Shown here: in pieces, positions 15,255 to 22,622 of the stretch
How positions within the stretch are numbered: position 1 is the stretch's first letter
Layout: every line of letters begins with the position of its first letter
Origin: JALUUH01 sp964636675
Lineage (GTDB): Bacteria; Pseudomonadota; Gammaproteobacteria; S012-40
Assembly: GCA_964636675.1 (NCBI GenBank)
Contig: CAZWUO010000037.1
Coordinates: 1 to 23,180, forward strand
Length of the DNA: 23,180 nt
Reading direction: 5' to 3'
The notes under the pieces: model-generated
Database searches by the model: none
What the model saw: only the letters and a program-made list of their open reading frames with translations
What the model was told of the DNA's origin: nothing
Program-made: the position numbers and the translations under genes

Positions 15255-16622
15255 TTATATGATTTCAAAGTAGCGTTCGAGTTCCCAGTCGGTAATATGT
15301 TTGCGAAACTCGCGCTCTTCCCATTCTCTGCTCGCGGCATAATGGGATACAAATTCTTCACCAAATAACTCATTCGCAACCGAGGATTGTTTTAAATTTT
15401 GTGCGGCATCCCATAGTGTAGTGGGTAATTTTAATTCGTCTGAGTTAGGCTGTTCATATGCATTTCCCGTGTTTGAATTTGTGGGTACAATTTTGTTTTT
15501 TATTCCCCAAATTCCCGATGCAAGTGCGGCTGCGAGTGCAATATAGGGGTTTGCATCAGAGGCTGCTATGCGGTATTCAACTCGTTGAGATTTTTCACTA
15601 CCGGGAATAACCCGCAAGGCGCATGTTCTATTTTCTATTCCCCAGCTCGCGTTCGTTGGTGCCCAAAAACCGGGAACCATGCGCGTATAAGAATTTACCG
15701 TAGGTGCAATCATGGATAATAAATGAGGCATTAGTTTTTGCTGTCCGCCAATGAAATATCGCATTTTGTCGCTGATGCCATTTTGTTTTTTAGAATCATA
15801 AAAAGTAGATTTCCCTTTTTCATCGGTTAACGATATATGTATGTGTCCACTTTGTCCTGGCCAATCAGGAGACCACTTAGCCATGAATGTTGCTATTTTA
15901 TTATTACGTTGGGCGATAACTTTGGTGAAAGTTTTAAATAGGGTGGCTTTGTCCGCTGCGTTTAACGCAGTGTCTACCGTAATTGCAGCCTCTAAAACAC
16001 CGGGGCCGGTTTCTTCGTGCAAGCCTTCTAATGGGAAATCCATTTTTTCCGCAGTACTTAGCAATTCATGATAAATGTCGGTATCTACTGAATTTCTTAA
16101 CACGGAATAACCAAATGATCCGGGTGCGAGTGGCTTTAAGTTTTGGAATTTTTTTTCGCGAATCGAGTCTCGGGTTTCATTGAACACAAAAAACTCGTAT
16201 TCAAAAGCAGCAAAGGAATTTAGGCCTAGTGCACTAGCATCATCGATAACGCGTTTTAAGATGCCTCTTGGGCACAGGTTTGCTGCTGCGTTTTCAAATT
16301 CAGCGAGAAAAAACAGTTGCTCGTTCTCAAATGGGATATTCCTACAGGTCTCGGGAATGATACGTGTATTAACATCGGGGTAGCCGGTATGCCATCCGGT
16401 ATATTTGACATTATCATATAACTGATCTTTTGAGTCCCAGCCTAATACTACGTCACAAAACCCGAAGCCATTTTCTAATGCTGAAAAAAACTTTTCTCGG
16501 GACATATACTTGCCACGGAGGATACCATCGATATCGGTGATTCCAATTTTGACGTGAGATAGCTCTCTCTGAGCAATGATTTTTTTCGCATCCTCTGCGG
16601 TTTTTACGTGTCTTGCATCCAT
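15255..16622 (-). CDS. Glutamine synthetase-family gamma-glutamyl-amine ligase
   Basis: The 455-residue protein has the glutamine synthetase fold. An N-terminal beta-grasp domain (VKIGITDIDGILRGKYMS) precedes the catalytic domain with AAFEYEFFVF, HEETGPGVLEAAI, SGHIHISL and the ENRTCALRVIPGS and RVEYRIAASDANPYIALAA segments. It lacks the sequence features of the nitrogen-assimilating GlnA and resembles PuuA, IpuC and GlnA4-type enzymes, which join glutamate to an amine using ATP. It is the first gene of the operon. The amine is unknown; the alcohol and aldehyde dehydrogenases that follow suggest an amino alcohol such as ethanolamine. The start ATG at 16622 has AAAGG upstream. Confidence 0.92.
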   Translation of the reverse strand: MDARHVKTAEDAKKIIAQRELSHVKIGITDIDGILRGKYMSREKFFSALENGFGFCDVVLGWDSKDQLYDNVKYTGWHTGYPDVNTRIIPETCRNIPFENEQLFFLAEFENAAANLCPRGILKRVIDDASALGLNSFAAFEYEFFVFNETRDSIREKKFQNLKPLAPGSFGYSVLRNSVDTDIYHELLSTAEKMDFPLEGLHEETGPGVLEAAITVDTALNAADKATLFKTFTKVIAQRNNKIATFMAKWSPDWPGQSGHIHISLTDEKGKSTFYDSKKQNGISDKMRYFIGGQQKLMPHLLSMIAPTVNSYTRMVPGFWAPTNASWGIENRTCALRVIPGSEKSQRVEYRIAASDANPYIALAAALASGIWGIKNKIVPTNSNTGNAYEQPNSDELKLPTTLWDAAQNLKQSSVANELFGEEFVSHYAASREWEEREFRKHITDWELERYFEII

Positions 16623-16675
16623 TTTTTGGCCTTTATGATTGGCGTATGTGTATTGCTAAGCTATTGTTGATAGTA

Positions 16676-16692
16676 AAATTCTAGTAGAATTT
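16676..16692. promoter_or_regulatory. 17-bp dyad in the divergent ligase/amidotransferase promoter region
   Basis: AAATTCT and AGAATTT form a perfect inverted repeat around 3 bases, between two divergent genes of the same proposed pathway. It is a candidate operator for a local or distant regulator; no regulator gene adjoins it. Confidence 0.4.
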
Positions 16693-16727
16693 CTAAGATC
16701 TGCAACGGCAATGCAAGGTAGAGACCC

Positions 16728-17444
16728 GTGAAAATAGGCATATTGCAATGTGATTCTGTATTAGCAGAATATCAAGCGGAGTTTGGTGATTATCCGCAAA
16801 TGATTATCAAAATGTTTGAAGCGATTACCGATGAGCTTAATTTTAAGTTGGTGTTTCAAGTGTACAATATCATCGACAATGAGTATCCAGAAGACCTGGA
16901 TGAATGTGATGTTTATATTACAACAGGGAGTAAGGCAAGTGTTTATGATGATTTAGTGTGGATTAATCCACTCAAACAATTTATTCGTGACTTGGATGTA
17001 GCCCATAAAAAACTAGTTGGAATCTGTTTTGGACACCAATTGATTGCTGATGCTTTAGGCGGAAAGACGAGGCCTTCAGCAGAGGGTTGGGGGGTTGGCT
17101 TGTCGAGAAATAAAATGGTGACGCACAAAACGTGGATGAAGCCCCCTCTTGCTGAGCTTAAAATCATCGTATCGCATAAAGATCAGGTTGCAATATTACC
17201 TACGTGTTCCGAGTTGTTGGCAGCAAGTGATTTTTGCCCCCATTTTATGTATCAAATAGGCGATCACATTATGTGTATACAAGGTCACCCTGAGTTTTTA
17301 CCAGGTTATTCGGAAACGCTAATGGGGCATAGACGCAAAATATTAGGCGAGTCTGTTTATCAAGCCGGGGTGAGTTCTCTGCGTATTGCGCCAGACGACA
17401 AGATTTTTACGCACTGGATGTTGAATTTTTTTAATGCCTCTTAA
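16728..17444 (+). CDS. Class I glutamine amidotransferase, probable gamma-glutamyl hydrolase
   Basis: The 238-residue protein has the class I amidotransferase triad: Cys100 in VGICFGHQLIADALGG, and His187 and Glu189 in IQGHPEF. It has no synthetase domain, so it acts alone or as a hydrolase. It resembles the GMP-synthase-like stand-alone group, which includes enzymes that cut gamma-glutamyl bonds in a PuuD-like manner. It is divergent from the gamma-glutamyl ligase across 105 bases. The inferred role is the last step of the pathway: release of glutamate from the gamma-glutamyl acid. The start is a GTG at 16728, with AAGGTAGAG upstream. Confidence 0.88.
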   Translation: MKIGILQCDSVLAEYQAEFGDYPQMIIKMFEAITDELNFKLVFQVYNIIDNEYPEDLDECDVYITTGSKASVYDDLVWINPLKQFIRDLDVAHKKLVGICFGHQLIADALGGKTRPSAEGWGVGLSRNKMVTHKTWMKPPLAELKIIVSHKDQVAILPTCSELLAASDFCPHFMYQIGDHIMCIQGHPEFLPGYSETLMGHRRKILGESVYQAGVSSLRIAPDDKIFTHWMLNFFNAS

Positions 17445-17556
17445 TAAAATACATACATTACAAAGAGTAGCATAGTTTGTTGTGGTAATGTTTGAAGTGA
17501 AATTGAGTTATTTAAGCATAAATTAAGTTTAAGACCTTGAAAAGTCCTTCTAAGAT

Positions 17557-17571
17557 ACTTAGATACTAAGT
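17557..17571. promoter_or_regulatory. Dyad 1 upstream of the hairpin RNA candidate
   Basis: ACTTAG and CTAAGT form a perfect inverted repeat around 3 bases. Confidence 0.35.
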
Positions 17572-17574
17572 GTT

Positions 17575-17602
17575 AGCGTTAAAGCAGAAATGAATTAACG
17601 CT
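17575..17602. promoter_or_regulatory. Dyad 2, overlapping the candidate -35
   Basis: AGCGTTAA (17575-17582) and TTAACGCT (17595-17602) are perfect inverted copies 12 bases apart. The right half covers the candidate -35 element, as an operator would. Confidence 0.4.
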
Positions 17603-17603
17603 T

Positions 17604-17636
17604 GATAATACCAAAGTAAAATGATAAGGTATTATC
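17604..17636. promoter_or_regulatory. Dyad 3, flanking the candidate -10
   Basis: GATAATACC (17604-17612) and GGTATTATC (17628-17636) are perfect inverted copies 15 bases apart, with the candidate -10 TAAAAT between them. Confidence 0.4.
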
Positions 17637-17647
17637 TTAGCTATCCA

Positions 17648-17755
17648 AGAAACACTAGAGCGGTCGGTGGTAGTGATGCAAAAGGATTCCTCCTCCCTCC
17701 TTTCCTTTGCATCAGACCCAGCTATTGCCTGATCGCTCTAATCTTGTTTCTTTTT
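17648..17755 (+). ncRNA. Candidate small RNA: long hairpin with an anti-Shine-Dalgarno loop
   Basis: Bases 17648-17751 fold into one long stem. AGAAACA pairs with TGTTTCT, TAGAGCG with CGCTCTA, then a 3-bp segment, a G-U-rich 8-bp segment (17666-17673 with 17722-17729), and TGATGCAAA with TTTGCATCA, closed by GGA/TCC. Small bulges separate the segments. The apical loop, 17687-17702, is 16 bases, all pyrimidine: UUCCUCCUCCCUCCUU. This can pair with AGGAGG ribosome-binding sites. TTTCTTTTT follows the stem, so the plus strand is the likely transcript, ending like an intrinsic terminator. The minus strand would show several GGA motifs in the loop, CsrA-target-like, but has no T-run. I do not recognise a known family. 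Confidence 0.55.
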
Positions 17756-17814
17756 AATTTCCCCCTCCTCTTTTTTTCCTCTAAGATTAAATTTTTAAGC
17801 CATTGTTTTTCATT

Positions 17815-18189
17815 TTAAAATCTTATGTTGAGTCCAATTTTGGCGTTATTAGATACCACGCCAACTTGCATCATAATCGTTGCACTTTGAAAAGTTCGGC
17901 GATACTTCTGGGGTAATAAATGGGCTACGCCCGCATGTAGTAATGCGGTACCGATAAAATAGGCATTCACTTTATTTGCTGATGGACATCTGCCAAGTGC
18001 CGGATTAGTCTCGTAATAAGTTCCCTCGCCACATTGTGCGGAAATGTCACGTGTTTGTCCCCAGTCTGCAATGTGGGTTGCAAGATAGCCAATTTCCCAG
18101 GCGGTATCTGCATTTGACCATGCGTTGGCATTCATTGAAACAATCATGTTCGACAGAAATGGTAGAATAATAAAAGCGAGTTTTTTCAA
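17815..18189 (-). CDS. Small exported or membrane-associated hypothetical protein
   Basis: The 124-residue product has a signal peptide (MKKLAFIILPFL to about NANA, residue 23). The mature part starts WSNADTAWEIGYLATHIADWGQTRDI, continues to ETNPALGRCPS, and then has one or two weakly hydrophobic helices (NAYFIGTALLHAGVAHLLP). Two cysteines could form a disulfide. The DWGQT and ETNPxLGxxPS pattern is one I associate with conserved uncharacterised proteobacterial proteins; no function is known to me. The start is a TTG at 18189 with AGGA about 9 bases upstream; no ATG fits the signal peptide. Its 3' end faces the hairpin RNA candidate across about 60 pyrimidine-rich bases. Confidence 0.75.
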   Translation of the reverse strand: MKKLAFIILPFLSNMIVSMNANAWSNADTAWEIGYLATHIADWGQTRDISAQCGEGTYYETNPALGRCPSANKVNAYFIGTALLHAGVAHLLPQKYRRTFQSATIMMQVGVVSNNAKIGLNIRF

Positions 18190-18442
18190 TACGTGATGTC
18201 CTGCTGGTGAATTTTTAGTTTTGTTTGTTGCGCAGCTATGTTTGCGTCCATTCGGTAGGCTTCAATAGCCGCAAAACGCTAATGAGTTCACAGTTTTGTA
18301 CGGATAGGTGGTATAAAAAAATAGGACGTAGGAGTTTGTTCACCCGGCGTGTAGCACGAGTCTATCTCTATGAATATCAAAGGAAATAGCTGGGTCTAAC
18401 TGTGATGGAGTTGGTAAATGAGTGTTAACAGGCTCTCGTAAG

Positions 18443-19597
18443 ATGACTAATAAGTTTTCAATTAATAAGCCCGAAAGTATGGATAAGGCATCTTGCAGGA
18501 TGTTGCGCCGACGCAGCCTAGACTTGGGTTGGTTGCACACAGATGGTAAACATTGTTCCACAGATGAGTTGCATTTATTAGAAAAATGGCAGTCTTCCAC
18601 AGCCATTTACTTGCAACAAGCTGTTAGTGCGTTCATCCAGCCGCAAGAAGAAAATATCGCTCGCTCTTTGCTGCTTATGGAGCAAGTATTGGCGGATGTA
18701 GATTGCGAAGATATTTTTGCAGAATTTTTTTACCAGAAAAGATTAAAAGAAAAGTTTGAAATGCTCGGCAGTATTTATGATGAAGGTGATCCTCAGGAAA
18801 TAGAAAAAATTGAATTTGATGCCGTGGAAAACGGCGAGATCATCGCGGAAAATCTTTGGGTGAAGCTCTCATGGTTGTCGTTTGATGAAGACGATCCTTC
18901 TTTTCGATTACGTTTTTCGTTTGGTTTAGAGAACTATGAAGATGTGGCTCAGGATCTTCAGCGAGAGATATTAACGGCACGATTGTCTGAGGCCATATTT
19001 CCAGAAAGTGTTGTTATTAGTCAAAATGAAAAACTTATCGTGCAATGCAAAAAATTGATGCAGAAAAAAAGTATAGAATTTGTCGAGCGAATTATCTACT
19101 TCAATGCGCCCAACGGTGGGGCGCAATTCCACCATGATGTTGAAAAAGGACATGCTGGTGTCGTATTTGCTCAGCTTCATGGACGTACTGCTTGGTTTGC
19201 ACTATCAAAACAACAGTTGCTCGATGAAGTTGCAGATTTTATGGATAATGGATCAACTGAGGAAATATTTTCAGCCATTGGAAAAGAGCAGGAGTACCGA
19301 CAATTAAAAGAGTCTACGCGAGATATTAAAATATTTTCTGAGCAAATGAATGAGGGAGGACACGAGCATGTCGAAGTATTGCTGAACCAGATTCCCATGT
19401 TTTTAAAACAACTCGCAGATAAAAATTTTGTATATATATTAGAGCCAGGGGATGTGATTTTATTACCCCAAAAAGATGAAGAAAACTGTGCCTGGCATTC
19501 TGTGTTTTGTTTTGATGATTTTCCAGGTCATGCCTTGTCGTTCGCGATTAGAGCTGGGAAAGACGACTTAATCAGAGGCTCCCTAGGGAACCTCTGA
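18443..19597 (+). CDS. Cupin/JmjC-like hypothetical protein
   Basis: I prefer the ATG at 18443 (384 residues); a GTG at 18422 adds seven residues (the longer form is used for numbering here). The first 200 residues are acidic and mostly helical, with no motif I recognise. The C-terminal part has a double-stranded beta-helix look. FHHDVEKGHAG gives an HxD pair (His237, Asp239), and a distal histidine lies in CAWHSVFCFDD (His359), preceded by ILEPGDVILLP. This is the iron-binding arrangement of JmjC/cupin-8 2-oxoglutarate oxygenases. Catalysis and substrate are unproven. It has no signal peptide. The gene stands alone and converges with the Omp85-type gene. Confidence 0.6.
   Translation: MTNKFSINKPESMDKASCRMLRRRSLDLGWLHTDGKHCSTDELHLLEKWQSSTAIYLQQAVSAFIQPQEENIARSLLLMEQVLADVDCEDIFAEFFYQKRLKEKFEMLGSIYDEGDPQEIEKIEFDAVENGEIIAENLWVKLSWLSFDEDDPSFRLRFSFGLENYEDVAQDLQREILTARLSEAIFPESVVISQNEKLIVQCKKLMQKKSIEFVERIIYFNAPNGGAQFHHDVEKGHAGVVFAQLHGRTAWFALSKQQLLDEVADFMDNGSTEEIFSAIGKEQEYRQLKESTRDIKIFSEQMNEGGHEHVEVLLNQIPMFLKQLADKNFVYILEPGDVILLPQKDEENCAWHSVFCFDDFPGHALSFAIRAGKDDLIRGSLGNL
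19573..19596. repeat. Hairpin overlapping the stop codon of the cupin-like gene
   Basis: CAGAGG pairs with CCTCTG, and inside it TCCC with GGGA, with one mismatch. No T-run follows on either strand, so it is not a standard terminator, although it lies between two convergent genes and could protect their 3' ends. Confidence 0.5.
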
Positions 19598-19610
19598 GTG
19601 GAGTGATTAC

Positions 19611-20957
19611 TTAAAAAAATTGACGTACTCCTAAGGCAATTCGACTCGATTGCGACGAACCGCGTAGCACCACATAGTCAATGCGTCCCACTGATCGATA
19701 AATCCACGGAATAATAAAACGCAAACCTAGGCCAGCGCTAAGCTTTAAACTTTTTTTGTCAAAAGAAATTTTGGTATAATCATTTTTCATCTCAGTAGCA
19801 TCGATAAAAAAATTATGTTGCAATATCACAAGTTTATGCCGATAGCTAGGGATGCGATATTCTAGGTTAAGCTGCCAATATGCCTTACCGCGAAACTGTC
19901 CATCAGAATATCCACGAACATGTTGAAAACCGCCTGCTGAAAACTGATGTTGTAATTGCTGAGTGTTTGTTATCCCCGCTCTTGCTTGTAGTGCAAGGTT
20001 TCCCATCTGCGGCAGGTGTTTATAATAACGGTTATGAAAATCGATAGAATAAAATCTTTCTGCAGAAGCAGCAGTGAACATAGTGTGTTTGAAAATCAGC
20101 GTGCTGTCACCGCCGCTAAACAAAAAATTATCATAGTTAGTTCGGCCATATTTTATTTTAAGCCGATAAAGATTGGTTTTTTTTTTGCTTGAATCTGATA
20201 TTTGCAGGAAGGTACGGTTGTCTAATAAGTCAACTGATTCGTGGGCTAAAAACTTATCTTCGTATAACTCTATTGCGGCACCCGAACTTAGACCTGACTG
20301 ATACTCTTTTTCTAATGCAAGTCTGAATAGATTGCGCGCTAAAACATACGAGCCAGTTTTAACGCCTGAGTCTAAATAAAGACCAAGGGGTTTTTTAGTA
20401 GAAATATAACTTGTACTTACGATTATTCGTCTATTGAGAAAGCGTGGGTCTTGCAGCCAAACTGAACCTGAGTGTTCACCATTCCAGTTTTCATATTGAA
20501 TGCCACTCTGGATAAATCTTCCCGCGATATTGATATCGTAAAAACCAGCGGTTATTTTCTCTGTGCCACCACCGCTTTTAAAATTGAGATAGGGTATGGC
20601 TGTCCATTTTTCTTTGACAGAGATAACTAATTTAGCCGTCCCATCGGGTTGTAATTCGATATTAGGTAAAACCTCGCTAAATAATTCTGTATTCTTAACA
20701 CGTTGAATGCCCTCAATTAACATGTCTGCGAGTATAGAATAACCTTTTTTGAACCCGAGTTCTCGCAGAACCACCTTAGGTTTTGTTCTACGCAGGCCTT
20801 TAATTTCAATGTCGACGACAATCACATTACCGTGAAGGCCATTCATTTTAGGATGTTGGTTTGCGCGTGCGTTTCCCGAAAAAAGCATGATGACAACAAT
20901 CAGAGTTACTACGAAAATAGATATGTGAAGTCTATAATTGGAAAAACTGCAAAACAT
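19611..20957 (-). CDS. Outer-membrane Omp85-superfamily protein with one POTRA domain
   Basis: The 448-residue protein has a signal sequence (about 1-33), then a single POTRA domain (about 44-118: VVDIEIKGLRRTKP, then LVISVKEKWT). A beta-barrel follows to the end. The barrel carries VRGY at residues 347-350 (GGFQHVRGYSDGQFRG), the conserved lumen-loop motif of Omp85 proteins, and ends in Phe, as expected for BAM-assembled barrels. BamA has five POTRA domains and TamA three, so this is neither. It may belong to the short Omp85 group of unknown function. It follows the fumarase by 15 bases on the same strand and could be co-transcribed with it, although the functions are unrelated. Confidence 0.85.
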   Translation of the reverse strand: MFCSFSNYRLHISIFVVTLIVVIMLFSGNARANQHPKMNGLHGNVIVVDIEIKGLRRTKPKVVLRELGFKKGYSILADMLIEGIQRVKNTELFSEVLPNIELQPDGTAKLVISVKEKWTAIPYLNFKSGGGTEKITAGFYDINIAGRFIQSGIQYENWNGEHSGSVWLQDPRFLNRRIIVSTSYISTKKPLGLYLDSGVKTGSYVLARNLFRLALEKEYQSGLSSGAAIELYEDKFLAHESVDLLDNRTFLQISDSSKKKTNLYRLKIKYGRTNYDNFLFSGGDSTLIFKHTMFTAASAERFYSIDFHNRYYKHLPQMGNLALQARAGITNTQQLQHQFSAGGFQHVRGYSDGQFRGKAYWQLNLEYRIPSYRHKLVILQHNFFIDATEMKNDYTKISFDKKSLKLSAGLGLRFIIPWIYRSVGRIDYVVLRGSSQSSRIALGVRQFF

Positions 20958-20972
20958 ATTTGACTCGAATGT

Positions 20973-22484
20973 TTATTTTATATCGCTAATCTTAATTCGC
21001 CACTCTTGAGGGCCGATTTTATGAATGGACTCGCCATTGCAATCAACGGCAACGGTGACAGGCATATCTTCGACCACAAACTCGTGAATAGCTTCCATGC
21101 CGAGTTCTGGAAATGCGATAATCTTGGCGCTCTTAATCGCTTTTGATACTAAATACGCGGCACCACCCGTGGCAATGAGATAAACCGCTTGGTTGGCCTT
21201 AATCGCCTTAATCGCCTCAGGGCCACGTTCTGCTTTACCAATCATGCCGAGTAAGCCTGTTTTTGCAAGCATTGTATCGGTAAACTTATCCATGCGAGTT
21301 GCCGTCGTAGGGCCTGCTGGGCCGATAACCTCATTACCGACGGCGTTAACCGGGCCAACGTAATAGATAAAACGCCCCCTAAAATCTAAGCCTTCAGGAA
21401 GTGTTTGTCCATTAGCTAGCATATCGACTAAGCGCTTATGCGCAGCATCTCGCCCGGTAAGAATGCGCCCGTTGAGCAATAAGGTTTCACCGGGTTTCCA
21501 TGATTGAATGTCTTTAGGTTTAATCTCATCGAGATTGATGCGGCGTGAATTTGTCCCGGCTGACCAGGTCACTTTGGGCCAGCTGCTTAATGATGGTGGC
21601 GTTAAATCCGCCGCACCGCTACCATCAAGGGTAAAATGTATGTGTCGAGTAGCCGCGCAATTCGGGATCATCGCAACAGGTTTAGATGCCGCGTGGGTGG
21701 GGTAGTCTAAAATTTTCACATCTAAAACCGTGGTTAGTCCACCAAGGCCTTGGGCGCCAATACCGAGTTTATTAACCCGAGTATAAATATCGATGCGTAG
21801 CTCTTCCAGTGAATTTTGCGGGCCACGCTTTTTTAGCTCATGTATATCAATGGGAGACATTAACGATTCTTTGGCAAGTAACATCGCTTTTTCAGCGGTA
21901 CCGCCAATGCCGAGGCCCAGGACGCCGGGGGGACACCAGCCTGCTCCCATGCCGGGCAACGTATCGACGACCCACTGTGCAATATCATCCGAAGGATTTA
22001 ACATGACTAACTTTGATTTATTTTCCGAGCCGCCACCTTTCGCGGCTACCGTAACGTTTACCGTATTGCCTAGAACAATCTTGGTGTGAATCACGGCGGG
22101 CGTGTTGTCCTCCGTATTTTTGCGCTTCCCGGCAGGGTCAGTCACGATAGATGCACGCAAGGGGTTTGTGTCAGACTTATATGCTTGGCTTACGCCCTGG
22201 TTTACTAAGTCTTCGATAGCCAGAGAAGTGTCCCAGCTTACATTCATGCCTACTTCGAGAAAGACCACAACAATACCCGTGTCTTGGCAGAGTGGTCGAT
22301 GTCCCTCCGCACACATGCGTGAATTAACCAAAATTTGCCCAATGGCATCTTTCGCCGCAGGTGACACTTCTTTTGCATAGGCATTAGCGAGAGAATGGAT
22401 AAAGTCCTGAGGATGGTAATACGAGATGAACTGCAAAGCATCTGCAATACTCTCGATAAAATCTGTTTGCTTAATCGTCGTCAT
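20973..22484 (-). CDS. Class I fumarate hydratase (4Fe-4S)
   Basis: The enzyme interconverts fumarate and malate in the TCA cycle. The 503 residues cover the N-terminal iron-sulfur domain and the C-terminal beta domain of one-chain class I fumarases (FumA/FumB type). Three cysteines, Cys66 (RPLCQDTG), Cys184 (GAGWCPPG) and Cys276 (IPNCAATRH), have almost the same spacing as the cluster ligands of E. coli FumA. GPAGPTTATRMDKFT and ATGGAAYLVSKAIK are typical C-terminal motifs. Tartrate dehydratase is a related alternative, but the length and motifs favour fumarase. Oxygen and iron sensitivity is expected of the cluster. The gene diverges from the TlpA-like gene. Confidence 0.93.
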   Translation of the reverse strand: MTTIKQTDFIESIADALQFISYYHPQDFIHSLANAYAKEVSPAAKDAIGQILVNSRMCAEGHRPLCQDTGIVVVFLEVGMNVSWDTSLAIEDLVNQGVSQAYKSDTNPLRASIVTDPAGKRKNTEDNTPAVIHTKIVLGNTVNVTVAAKGGGSENKSKLVMLNPSDDIAQWVVDTLPGMGAGWCPPGVLGLGIGGTAEKAMLLAKESLMSPIDIHELKKRGPQNSLEELRIDIYTRVNKLGIGAQGLGGLTTVLDVKILDYPTHAASKPVAMIPNCAATRHIHFTLDGSGAADLTPPSLSSWPKVTWSAGTNSRRINLDEIKPKDIQSWKPGETLLLNGRILTGRDAAHKRLVDMLANGQTLPEGLDFRGRFIYYVGPVNAVGNEVIGPAGPTTATRMDKFTDTMLAKTGLLGMIGKAERGPEAIKAIKANQAVYLIATGGAAYLVSKAIKSAKIIAFPELGMEAIHEFVVEDMPVTVAVDCNGESIHKIGPQEWRIKISDIK

Positions 22485-22527
22485 GGTGCGTCCTCGTGAA
22501 CGTATTTGCAGTAGATGCTATAGCTGT

Positions 22528-22558
22528 CAAACGGAATATTTGCAAGGGGTTCCGTTTG
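22528..22558. promoter_or_regulatory. Dyad in the fumarase/TlpA divergent promoter region
   Basis: CAAACGGAA (22528-22536) and TTCCGTTTG (22550-22558) are perfect inverted copies 13 bases apart. The right half abuts the -10 of the plus-strand gene. The dyad also falls within a possible minus-strand promoter (TTGCAA, 17 bases, TATAGC) for the fumarase. It is a candidate shared operator. Confidence 0.45.
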
Positions 22559-22565
22559 CTATAAT
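22557..22565 (+). promoter_or_regulatory. Extended -10 promoter of the TlpA-like gene
   Basis: TGCTATAAT is an extended -10 (TGn plus a perfect TATAAT), 57 bases before the ATG at 22623. A clear -35 is not needed for this class. Confidence 0.6.
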
Positions 22566-22622
22566 GAATTTTGGCAAGCTGTTTCGTCGTTGCATAATGT
22601 CAGCAGACCCTAGGATAAAAGT

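Larger units (their letters stand above)
17445..17647. other. AT-rich intergenic leader with several dyads
   Basis: No coding frame is supported here. The right half holds three short inverted repeats, listed separately. A possible promoter, TTAACG (17595-17600) with TAAAAT (17617-17622), 16 bases apart, points toward the hairpin that follows. Confidence 0.5.

Noticed and set aside
18190..18421. A ~21-30 codon minus-strand frame upstream of the exported small protein
   Set aside because: It has no ribosome-binding site and is too short to judge; I see nothing else in this gap.
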